Positions 46,081 to 54,207 of a stretch of DNA of 64,000 bases are shown piece after piece. Origin of the DNA: Negadavirga shengliensis (GTDB taxonomy: Bacteria; Bacteroidota; Bacteroidia; Cytophagales; Cyclobacteriaceae); assembly GCF_042652345.1 (NCBI RefSeq), contig NZ_JBHSJJ010000002.1, positions 542,419-606,418 on the forward strand, in the 5' to 3' direction. Both the position numbers and the translations under genes were made by a program. The stretch's first letter is position 1. Each line of letters opens with the position of its first letter. The notes below the pieces were generated by a model that was not told the DNA's origin, did not search any database, and saw only the letters and a program-made list of their open reading frames with translations.

Positions 46081-46659
46081 ATGAAAAATTCACAGTACTT
46101 CATCATTGTTTTGCTGATTTTCAGTTCAGCCTGTTTGTCCCAGAAAGATTTTGTGGCAGAGTATGATTACAATTACAAAGGCGCCTTCAAAAAGTACAAG
46201 ACCTTTGGATTTGTGGAAGAGGAGGGGCGGAATGATTACGCATTCTCAGACGTGATCGAAAAAACCATCTCTTCAAGGTTAGGTTCCCAGGGTTTTAGAC
46301 TCAAAGATGACAACCCGGACCTATTGATAATTTACAAACTTTATCTCAGTGAGGTGAGATACCGAGGGTACAATCAACCCGATTTCGATTTCTGGTTGAA
46401 AAAACAGGGTATAGAGCTCCTGCAAGAAGAGGCCGATAGCATCGCCAGACAAAAAATGGGAGAAAACTACAACTCGGTAAAATACACCCAAAATGATGGC
46501 ATGCTTGTGATCTTAGTGATTGACCATAAAAAGGGCAATACAGTCTGGCAAGGTTATACCTCTGCATATTTCGATTATGAATCACCCAATATCCATATTG
46601 ACCTTACCAGAGCTACTTATAAAGTTATGGATCAATTTAAAATCCTTACAAGAAACTGA
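46081..46659 (+). CDS. DUF4136-domain lipoprotein
   Basis: This is an exported protein of 192 residues. The lipoprotein signal MKNSQYFIIVLLIFSSAC puts the lipid on Cys18. The rest is a DUF4136 domain: AEYDYNYKGAFKKYKTFGFVEEEG, IEKTISSRLGSQGFRLKDDNPDLLIIYKLYL, and the C-terminal MLVILVIDHKKGNTVWQGYTSAYFD. Its function is unknown; family members are small cell-envelope proteins common in Bacteroidota. It stands alone, between two terminators, and is not obviously tied to the neighbouring sugar genes. Confidence 0.85.
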   Translation: MKNSQYFIIVLLIFSSACLSQKDFVAEYDYNYKGAFKKYKTFGFVEEEGRNDYAFSDVIEKTISSRLGSQGFRLKDDNPDLLIIYKLYLSEVRYRGYNQPDFDFWLKKQGIELLQEEADSIARQKMGENYNSVKYTQNDGMLVILVIDHKKGNTVWQGYTSAYFDYESPNIHIDLTRATYKVMDQFKILTRN

Positions 46660-46705
46660 ATAAACCGGCCTGATACTATTATTAAATACCATCTAACAAT
46701 TCACA

Positions 46706-46732
46706 AACGCCTGTTAACCGGGGCGTTTTTTT
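46706..46732 (+). terminator. Rho-independent terminator after the DUF4136 gene
   Basis: Stem AACGCC (46706-46711) pairs with GGCGTT (46722-46727) and is followed by a T-run to 46732. The run overlaps the stop codon of the convergent heparinase-family gene, so the two transcription units meet almost without spacer. Confidence 0.75.
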
Positions 46733-48683
46733 ATTGCCTGCTGATCATAAATTCCATGGAATCCTGTGTTTTGGGATCAGTCAATTCAAAATTGATCCGG
46801 TAGATATTGTCTCCCCATTTCTGTACAATCCCCATGTCCTCGGGGGCCTCAAGTCTTATTTTCTCAATCCCGGGTTTCATTTTTTGCGGATCATATTTTA
46901 TAACGAAACTGACGATATCGCCCGACGGACCGGTATAAGGAATCAGAATCTCACCTGGGCTCTTCTCTTCAGGTGGATAGATTGTCATGAGATGCTGTAC
47001 GATATCTCCCGCTTTGTCCAATTGAAAATCATCTCTTACGAGCACATTTTTACCTCTGTTTAAGGTGAATGTTCTATTCCATTGGTTAACTCCCGTTCCC
47101 TCAGGATAAGCCGAAGCAATGTCCAGTGACATGACAGCCGCATTCTTCTTCGCATCATATCTTACGTTCTCCGCTTTATATCTGGCACCTGGGAGCTGGG
47201 TGTTTTTATTTATTGTCGGGAGATTATGATAGTCTGACCGGTTATACCAAATGGTATAGCGCTCATCACTGAAAGTTTTTCGTGTATAGGTACCTCTGCC
47301 GACATCAATCAATAGGGGCAAACCGTCATAATACACCACGTAGTTACCTATATCATTGTGGTTATGGCTTTCATCATTGTGCCCTCCTTTTGCGGCTAGA
47401 AAAAAACCATCCGTAGTCCCTTCATTGTCCCTTGCCACCATCACCTGGATATCCGGAAGCCACACATCTTTGGGAAGGGGTAAACCTTGGGAAGCATTTT
47501 GATACTCCTCCTGAATGAACAATTCGAAAAGGTTTCTGAAATAGTGGAATCTGGGCAAAGTACCGGAACCCGATTCCCTGTAATACGCTCCGAATTTCAT
47601 CATATCCGCATCTCCAATGTCCTTTCCGTAACGGTAAATCATACTGGCGGACATCCCCGGCTGCGGATCCGCATCTGCAAAATTCAAAAAATACTTATCA
47701 CTGATTTGGGCCCGGTATATGAACTTGCCCATGTTTTTTACTTTTTCGTTTTCGTAAACGTATTGAAATGCATTGTTGCTCGCAGAATTGAGCAAAGAAA
47801 TATTGTCGTACAAGGAGGCAGCTGCCGCACCCCAATAGCTGGGTCCCTCATCACAGCCTCCATCATTTGGATAAGGATTCAAAAATTCATCCAAAACCAC
47901 CAAGGCCCTGTGAACCAAAGCCAACCTTTTGCTCTCGTCCTTCTCCAATAACAACGCTGAATTGATCCAATTGGAACATATCCATGGGTTCCAGTTGTTG
48001 GGTGGTCTGCCATTGGAATTTTTGGTCATCCAGCCATGGTGTCGGTTCATCAACGGCTCAAAAATCCTGTTGTTGGTTTCATGGTATATCCGCTTTCTGA
48101 TTTGGGGGGAGATTTCGTCAAATTTCTCCCCGAAGAAGTAATCTGCCCAAGCCAGGTAGGTGGCGGTTTCAGCAGCAAACAAATCCACAAAAGGATTGGA
48201 CGTGTCCATGAGCCCGGAATATTCCTTTGTTTTGGGCAAGTGTGCCGGAACACCCCAAAAGGACTCTTCACAAATGGACCATATGCCATTGATGATGGGA
48301 TCAATAAACCTTCCCTTGTTTTCATAAATCTCAGCCAGCATCATCGTCCCCAGCACCCTTCTCTTTTCAAAGCTCACAACTTGGTATTCATTGCGGTCCC
48401 CCGTCCGTTCTATAAGCAGGGATTTGGTGGCAGGAATATAAGGCCACTCATAACCTTCATAATCATCGGCGGCTTTTAAAAAGGCCTGCATCATCGCCTC
48501 ATCTGCTTTTGACCAGCTTTCCCGGTCATCCAATTTGGGGAAGGGTTGCCAATCCTGATGGGGAATCAACACGTCAGAAAGGGAAAATAAAGAGTATCTC
48601 CCACTCATTAAATTCTGCGCTGTCAGGTCGGATTGGAGAAAAACCGCCAAACAGCATAATAAACATACTATGAACTTTTTCAT
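46731..48683 (-). CDS. Heparinase II/III-family polysaccharide lyase (650 aa)
   Basis: This is an exported lyase-type protein. Signal peptide MKKFIVCLLCCLAVFLQSDLTAQ. An (alpha/alpha) toroid covers about residues 50-400 (NSNGRPPNNWNPWICSNWINSALLL, PYPNDGGCDEGPSYWGAAAASLYD). A C-terminal antiparallel beta-sandwich of the heparinase II/III type follows. The central metal and catalytic histidine motif is present near residue 440 (HNDESHNHNDIGNYVVYYDGLPLLIDVG), and the catalytic tyrosine is probably in DEGPSYWG. Enzymes with this fold cleave uronic-acid-containing polysaccharides by beta-elimination. The exact family (PL12, PL15, PL17, PL21, PL33 or unclassified) needs a database search. It is the last gene of the leftward lyase array, so it shares the array's polymer. 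Confidence 0.85.
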   Translation of the reverse strand: MKKFIVCLLCCLAVFLQSDLTAQNLMSGRYSLFSLSDVLIPHQDWQPFPKLDDRESWSKADEAMMQAFLKAADDYEGYEWPYIPATKSLLIERTGDRNEYQVVSFEKRRVLGTMMLAEIYENKGRFIDPIINGIWSICEESFWGVPAHLPKTKEYSGLMDTSNPFVDLFAAETATYLAWADYFFGEKFDEISPQIRKRIYHETNNRIFEPLMNRHHGWMTKNSNGRPPNNWNPWICSNWINSALLLEKDESKRLALVHRALVVLDEFLNPYPNDGGCDEGPSYWGAAAASLYDNISLLNSASNNAFQYVYENEKVKNMGKFIYRAQISDKYFLNFADADPQPGMSASMIYRYGKDIGDADMMKFGAYYRESGSGTLPRFHYFRNLFELFIQEEYQNASQGLPLPKDVWLPDIQVMVARDNEGTTDGFFLAAKGGHNDESHNHNDIGNYVVYYDGLPLLIDVGRGTYTRKTFSDERYTIWYNRSDYHNLPTINKNTQLPGARYKAENVRYDAKKNAAVMSLDIASAYPEGTGVNQWNRTFTLNRGKNVLVRDDFQLDKAGDIVQHLMTIYPPEEKSPGEILIPYTGPSGDIVSFVIKYDPQKMKPGIEKIRLEAPEDMGIVQKWGDNIYRINFELTDPKTQDSMEFMISRQ

Positions 48684-48776
48684 CGCTTATTTTGGGTTTA
48701 CATTCGAAACATTATCCCATCGACTCTCCGGTTTAGGCATATATGCAAAACCGGTTAGATGTGGTGCTTTTTTAAT

Positions 48777-50834
48777 TCATCGTTGTTCCACGCTTATTTT
48801 ATTCGTGTTCTTAAAGGGTATTTCCAAGTGCCATGTTTCATCTTCCACGGTTATTCTCAAACTGACGCCATAACTATCTTCAGATATGACTTCAGCCTGG
48901 ACATCCGGTTGCTCCGTTTCGTAGGGAAGTATGAACCATATCAATGTAGACTCTCTATCGACTTCCGCCGTAAAAATGCTCACCGTATTCGGCTCAACCT
49001 TATTATATTCCTCACTATACCATCCTTGGACAACAGGCTCTTCCTGTCCTTTAACTTGATCCAGCTGCCAATCTATAGAACTTAAAGACTGTAGATAAAG
49101 ATTGCCATGGTCATTCAAAGTTTTAACCAAATGTCTCCCGAACCGTTCTACCTCACAATCCGGGTGCCAGTGCCAAAGGGCATTGATTTGCCTGGGACGG
49201 TCACTGATCACTTTATCCAAAATGATCCAAAATTTATCCCTTAGGTAAAAGAGTGTTCTTTGATGGGTAGTATGGCCTTCCATATTTTCAAAATCGCTGA
49301 AACTTTCCCAAGCATAATCATAGGCATCTGTAATACTGACCTGATTATCACCTAAAGGTTTCTCTGTTTTTCTGAGGCCAGGCCCCTGCCCGTTTCCATC
49401 TATCAACAAAACATTGTGACTTGCACTACCCAAAGCATAAGGGCGGAATTTATCCGCCAAATCCCCTCTGTAAGCAAAACGTCCAGCATCTACCAACAGG
49501 TCCCTCCCAAACGCGGCTATCGACACATGCAACTTGTCATTGTGCTGGTGACCGGTTCCCCAAGGGCCAATATCAAAAAAAGACCAGTGGGCGTCCTTTT
49601 TATACCCGCTGCGTGAAATCAGATGGCCGGCATAAGGGAAAACTATCGACGGAGGACCTTTTGGTCGCTCTCCTGCCAAACCATTAGAGGCAATATATTG
49701 CCAATCCGGTCTACCATATTCGGCCGCCGCTGTCAACACCGCATTTCTGTTATGTTTTTTGTCTGCATCATTGTTCAAAAGTCCATACCCATCAGGCCGG
49801 ATGGTATACGCAATATAGTTCCACATACTTTCTAACTGCGTCAGGAAGCCTTCCGGGAGATCCTCACCTACTTCTTCAACTATCTGCCGGAACTGATCAA
49901 AATTATTCAAAGACACCTGATGATAGCTGGAGGTAAGCTCTGTCTGCGCTCCGTCCGGATATATCTGATCGGCAAGGCTTTCAGTCATGGTGGATTTGGC
50001 ATAAGCCATCCAGTCCCGGGAGTCCTTAAATTCCGGCCAGGCAGCGGAGAGTTTTGCCAGTCCCGACATTTCCATGGTCAGCCAGTTATTCTGTCCATGG
50101 AAGTTTCTGGCGTAATGGGCATGGTCCGGCAAACTGCTGAGCATCAACAGCCGGGTGGCATCCGTAAAATACCCGGAATCCAAAAGGCCGTAAAAAACAT
50201 CCGTCCAACTTTTCACCCGAAAACTCACTTCCAGGCCCCTCCACATGGCTGTCGCACTCTTTTTGCCCGGATAAGGCACGCTTTGTATTACCCAATCTTT
50301 GATGAAGGCGTCCATGGCCATGGCATAAGCAGGTTCATTTGTCAAAAGATGGGCATCATATAGAGTTTGAAGCGGATAATGCCTATTGAGTGCCCAAGCC
50401 CATTCCTGATCTTCCGAGGGGCCTTTAAAATCCCATTGCAGCATCCCTTGGATGTTTCTGGGCACCTTTGCTCTCTGCTGGTAAAATATGAACACATCCT
50501 CAAGCATTTCCTTGGCGGAATGAATCAGATTCTCCTCTTCTTCTGTTTTGATCTCTTGCCTTACAAAGCGCGGCAGTGGTTTCCTTCTATAATAGATGAG
50601 TAATTCCTCTCCTGCGCGTACGTAGTCATTGTTTTTCACCGCTGACTTCACTTTTTCGAGACCGGCTCTGTCCAGATCCAGGAAGGTAAAAAGCCTTTCT
50701 ACCCTATCCGGATAGGCCCCATAAACGTCTTCCACGGTCCGGAAGTCCTTCCCGACCGACAGTGCCAATGCAGAAAAGCAAAGCAAAAAAGGAACAAGGC
50801 ATCCAATATAAGCCCCAGGTCTGATCATTTTCAT
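48777..50834 (-). CDS. Heparinase II/III-family polysaccharide lyase (685 aa)
   Basis: This is an exported lyase-type protein, 685 residues. Signal peptide MIRPGAYIGCLVPFLLCFSALALS. It has an N-terminal toroid (KPLPRFVRQEIK, FLTQLESMWNYIAYTIRPDGYGLLNNDADK) and the heparinase II/III beta-sandwich with GTGHQHNDKLHVSIAAFGRDLLVDAGRFAYRGD, where the HQHND motif near residue 430 carries metal and catalytic histidines. FHGQNNWLTMEMSGLAKLSAAWPEF and SSYHQVSLNNFDQF supply the asparagine and tyrosine or histidine of the active site. The N-terminal layout resembles PL12-type heparinases in length. Substrate is unknown. It is 94 bp upstream of the preceding lyase gene and 59 bp from the BNR-4 propeller gene. 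Confidence 0.85.
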   Translation of the reverse strand: MKMIRPGAYIGCLVPFLLCFSALALSVGKDFRTVEDVYGAYPDRVERLFTFLDLDRAGLEKVKSAVKNNDYVRAGEELLIYYRRKPLPRFVRQEIKTEEEENLIHSAKEMLEDVFIFYQQRAKVPRNIQGMLQWDFKGPSEDQEWAWALNRHYPLQTLYDAHLLTNEPAYAMAMDAFIKDWVIQSVPYPGKKSATAMWRGLEVSFRVKSWTDVFYGLLDSGYFTDATRLLMLSSLPDHAHYARNFHGQNNWLTMEMSGLAKLSAAWPEFKDSRDWMAYAKSTMTESLADQIYPDGAQTELTSSYHQVSLNNFDQFRQIVEEVGEDLPEGFLTQLESMWNYIAYTIRPDGYGLLNNDADKKHNRNAVLTAAAEYGRPDWQYIASNGLAGERPKGPPSIVFPYAGHLISRSGYKKDAHWSFFDIGPWGTGHQHNDKLHVSIAAFGRDLLVDAGRFAYRGDLADKFRPYALGSASHNVLLIDGNGQGPGLRKTEKPLGDNQVSITDAYDYAWESFSDFENMEGHTTHQRTLFYLRDKFWIILDKVISDRPRQINALWHWHPDCEVERFGRHLVKTLNDHGNLYLQSLSSIDWQLDQVKGQEEPVVQGWYSEEYNKVEPNTVSIFTAEVDRESTLIWFILPYETEQPDVQAEVISEDSYGVSLRITVEDETWHLEIPFKNTNKISVEQR

Positions 50835-50893
50835 GTATATCTTGGGTTTCCTCTTTTAGTAAGATGTCTCACAACTGTTGAACCGCCCCCTTC

Positions 50894-52306
50894 TCATTCC
50901 AACTCATACAAATACAGTTGGCTGGACTCCGGCCATGGTTCCGGATAGGGCCTGTCCCTATTACGTGGCAAAGTCTCCCATTTCAGCACATAACTTTTGG
51001 TGCCTTCACCAGGGTTTAAATCGCTTTGAGTTCTGATTTCCAGACCTGGAAAATCCCCCTCCACTTGCCGCTCCGCTATGATGGAGGCTGGTTTCAATAC
51101 TTCTCCAACAGGGTTCAAATCCTTGTCCAGCAATATTGTTCCCTCACCGTATTTAATATGGTCGTATCCAAGTTCGTAACGGCCATCTTCCCTTCTTTTG
51201 AAATCGCCAACCCTTACCTCAAAGTTGATACTCCCTCCGCCGGAAAACTCCCAGCGGTAGTCCCAATCAGTCACCTGTTTGTAATCCCATTTCCCTGCTG
51301 TCGCTTTGGCCACATAAAACTGGAGATTGCCTTCCTCATCATATTTGTGGTAAGCCATAATGGGGTTTAAATCTTCATCCAGGCACAGTTTAGCTGCCAG
51401 GTTGATGATGCCGCCCTTCACCGGAATAGGGGCCACAATCACCGGTTTCTGATCGAATGTAACCGGGAGCGACACAGGTTCCCCAAAAGCATCGTACCAA
51501 TTCTTCAAGTCAGGACTCTTGATATAAGACAGGTCGTGGTTGGTGGAGCAGTCGGGGGTATCTCTCCATACCCAATACATATGATACCAATTGTCCTCCC
51601 TCAATTCGGGCTGAGAGGCATAGGCATTCATTTCTCCCTGCCCATCCGTCAGGGCCGCATCCAAAAGGCGGCTCCATTTGCCCGTTTCTGTAGCGTAGAT
51701 GTTATAGATTTCGTTGCCATCCCCACTTCCCCCATCCCGGTAATGGAATACCAAATCTCCTTCTTCTGTGGTCATGAATTTGGGGTAAGTACATCGGGTT
51801 TCATTGCTTCCTGTCATTTCCCAAACTTGCTCCAGTGACGTGATATCATAGGGCTTAGTCCCCTTAAAGTACGTCAGCGGATGCACATGCATGTTACCTG
51901 ACAGGTGGACGTACCCTTCTTTATCCATGGCCATGGTAATGGAATTATGGCTGTCCCAATTCAAAACTGTACTGGTCCCTTTGCCTTCATCCCTGCCAAA
52001 TACCGGCATTTTATGCAATTGAAAATTGTCTTCATTAAGCATCCTTTGCCCCACCACCATGTGCCGGTCTTCATTGTAATAAGCGATGTACTGCCGATCG
52101 CCTTGCGTCATTAATGCAAAACCAACGGGATGACCCGCCCAAACCTTATCGATGGCAATGATCTTGGTGATGGATTTTCCCTGATCCCGCTCATCAATGG
52201 TGACAAACCTGTCCTGTCCCTTCTCTTTGGCACAAGAGAGCAACAGGACCGGGACCAAGGTATACATCAGTTTTCGTAAAGTAGTATGAATGGGTTTAGA
52301 GATCAT
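50894..52306 (-). CDS. BNR-4 beta-propeller protein (candidate lyase or rhamnosidase-fold enzyme), lipoprotein
   Basis: This is an exported protein of 470 residues with lipoprotein-like signal (LRKLMYTLVPVLLLSCAKEK). It is a BNR-4-type seven-bladed propeller: TKIIAIDKVWAGHPVGFALMT, WDSHNSITMAMDKEGYVHLSGNMHVHPLTYFKG (residues about 117-148), YPKFMTTEEGDLVFHYRDGGSGDGNEIYNIY, SYIKSPDLKNWYDAFGEPV and FEVRVGDFKRREDGRYELGYDHI. Propellers of this type include ulvan lyases (PL24/PL25) and the PL42/GH145 enzymes acting next to a rhamnose-uronate linkage; several histidines (HNS, HVHP) lie where those families bind the sugar. A specific activity cannot be assigned by eye. It stands inside the lyase array between two heparinase-family genes. 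Confidence 0.75.
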   Translation of the reverse strand: MISKPIHTTLRKLMYTLVPVLLLSCAKEKGQDRFVTIDERDQGKSITKIIAIDKVWAGHPVGFALMTQGDRQYIAYYNEDRHMVVGQRMLNEDNFQLHKMPVFGRDEGKGTSTVLNWDSHNSITMAMDKEGYVHLSGNMHVHPLTYFKGTKPYDITSLEQVWEMTGSNETRCTYPKFMTTEEGDLVFHYRDGGSGDGNEIYNIYATETGKWSRLLDAALTDGQGEMNAYASQPELREDNWYHMYWVWRDTPDCSTNHDLSYIKSPDLKNWYDAFGEPVSLPVTFDQKPVIVAPIPVKGGIINLAAKLCLDEDLNPIMAYHKYDEEGNLQFYVAKATAGKWDYKQVTDWDYRWEFSGGGSINFEVRVGDFKRREDGRYELGYDHIKYGEGTILLDKDLNPVGEVLKPASIIAERQVEGDFPGLEIRTQSDLNPGEGTKSYVLKWETLPRNRDRPYPEPWPESSQLYLYELE

Positions 52307-52316
52307 AATTTTTTCG

Positions 52317-54194
52317 CTATTTCCAATTTTTCAAATTACGGCCATGTTTTTTCACTTTTTCCAGTGCCTTTTCAGGGACGAGTACCACCTGCAAAGCAAA
52401 GTCTTCATCACCGGAAGCCTCATATTCAAAACCAACCATGATGGTACCTGGGTTGGGTTCATCATAGTCTGTGGCCGGTTCCGTACTCCAGGTCTTCCAT
52501 TTTACCCCCTTCCCACCCTGAGCCATCAGATAAAGTTTTTTGCCGTCCTTGGTCAAAACAGCCCTGTCATTTTCGATGGTTACTTCTGCTGGGGTGAGCA
52601 TATTCCAGCGGATGGTGGATGGGGAGGAATTGGCTTTAATTTCGTCCCTGACCAGGACATAGCGGCCATCCACGATGCCGACTCCCCTGGTAATGTTTTT
52701 AGCCTGTCCCTCATAGGTTTCTGTAATATTTGAAATGGCAAAGGGAAAAGAATCGGAATCACCAAAACGATCAATTTTGGCATATCCCTCTACCCTTTGG
52801 TGGGCGCCATCTATGGTCAAGGTATTGTGTACAAAATTATTCAAACGGAAAACGGTCCACCGTTGTGCGTCCTGGGTGCGGCCAAAAAGCTGAATTCCCT
52901 TTGATTCCAGCGACTCGTAATTTTGACTTCCAAAATCCATGGCCCAACGCACCCCATCCGCCTCCATGATAAATGACCCAATGTCCATGTGCCCGTGGTT
53001 GACGGAAGCGGATCCCGCTTTGAACCCAAGATAAATGGCGTCAGGATCCGTCCAAGAAGTCCGTATGAGTGCGACAGGATTGGGCCCCTGGCCCACCCAT
53101 ACCTTCCTTGTAGGTGCGGGAATACCGTTTAGAGATGTGTTTCTCCCCCATACCATGGCCGCCGGCAGCACCCTGTTTCTGGTCAACCGACTCAAATCGG
53201 CTGCATCCAGATGGTGCTTTTCTACCCAAAGAAGAGAGGGACTTTGGCTTTTTTGGGCGAACCAAAACATGGCCGGGGTCAGGCTGCCGTATCCGCCGCC
53301 GGCATCTCCCCAGTTGTAGGACAGTCCAGTCACCCCTGTCATGTTTTTATAAAAACCGGCCGTCTCCATGAAGCCCTGGATTTCACTCAAACCGAAGTCT
53401 GTCCCATAAATGTTTTCCACGGCATCCAGGAACAACACGTTAAAGGTGGTTCCATAACCCCAGTAGCCATACCCTTCAGGATATGCTCCATCAGGCTTGT
53501 AATCTTCCATGGCCAGGGGAATGGTTTTGATTGCCCTTTCAATGGTCTTCTGCGCAAGTTTAGGTTGGTCCTCATAAATGGCGAATGCGCCAAAAACCAT
53601 CCCGGCATTGCAGACTTGGTTCCAATTATGGGTGGCCTTCAGAAACCAATTATAATCCTCGTTATATGAAGGTTCCAAACCATGTTTGACGATGGCGTTG
53701 CTAATGGTCTTTCTGGTATCCAACGACAAGGCATCATACATCCAATCATACCCGATAGCTAAGGCCATGGTCATTTCCGCCACATCCAAAAAATGGGTTG
53801 GGTTCCAATCGCTGAATCCGGCAATTGTCAACATTTCTTTCTCGGCCCTTTCCACATACTTTTGCTCTCCGGTCAGCCTGTAGGCATAGCTCAGATGGAA
53901 AATCCTGCGCAAGGCCTCTCTGGATACCGAAAGCAGCCGTCGGCCGATTTGTTTCCGTTCCAACAGCCCTTCGTCATCAAGCCTGTCAGCCTCATTGATA
54001 ATGGCTTCATGCAGTTTGTACCATTGTTTGTCTTTGGATATCAAACCCTTGATCTCATTTTCCTCTCCCTTCATCAGCAGCAGCCGAGGGTGTTCAGTTA
54101 CCGGTAACTGTTTGGGAATGTTTTGCCCATGGGTAAAAATGGACAGCTGCAATAAAATCCCCAATACTACAAATCGAATAATCTGATAATTCAT
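52317..54194 (-). CDS. Heparinase II/III-family lyase with heparinase II-like zinc site (628 aa)
   Basis: This is an exported lyase-type protein of about 625 residues. The ATG at 54194 starts MNYQIIRFVVLGILLQLSIFTHGQ; an ATG at 54203 is possible. The toroid carries FSDWNPTHFLDVAEMTMALAIGYDW, ATHNWNQVCNAGMVFGAFA and PDGAYPEGYGYWGYGTTFNVL, which supply the catalytic histidine and tyrosine. The beta-sandwich has VNHGHMDIGSFIMEADGVRWAMDFG near residue 400, where the two histidines and the later aspartate match the heparinase II zinc and catalytic set by spacing, and FVHNTLTIDGAHQ provides a further histidine. It closely resembles the protein at 59169, so they are diverged duplicates. It lies 4-13 bp after the PL8 gene at 54208 on the same strand. 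Confidence 0.88.
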   Translation of the reverse strand: MNYQIIRFVVLGILLQLSIFTHGQNIPKQLPVTEHPRLLLMKGEENEIKGLISKDKQWYKLHEAIINEADRLDDEGLLERKQIGRRLLSVSREALRRIFHLSYAYRLTGEQKYVERAEKEMLTIAGFSDWNPTHFLDVAEMTMALAIGYDWMYDALSLDTRKTISNAIVKHGLEPSYNEDYNWFLKATHNWNQVCNAGMVFGAFAIYEDQPKLAQKTIERAIKTIPLAMEDYKPDGAYPEGYGYWGYGTTFNVLFLDAVENIYGTDFGLSEIQGFMETAGFYKNMTGVTGLSYNWGDAGGGYGSLTPAMFWFAQKSQSPSLLWVEKHHLDAADLSRLTRNRVLPAAMVWGRNTSLNGIPAPTRKVWVGQGPNPVALIRTSWTDPDAIYLGFKAGSASVNHGHMDIGSFIMEADGVRWAMDFGSQNYESLESKGIQLFGRTQDAQRWTVFRLNNFVHNTLTIDGAHQRVEGYAKIDRFGDSDSFPFAISNITETYEGQAKNITRGVGIVDGRYVLVRDEIKANSSPSTIRWNMLTPAEVTIENDRAVLTKDGKKLYLMAQGGKGVKWKTWSTEPATDYDEPNPGTIMVGFEYEASGDEDFALQVVLVPEKALEKVKKHGRNLKNWK

Positions 54195-54207
54195 GTATGT
54201 CATTTTT

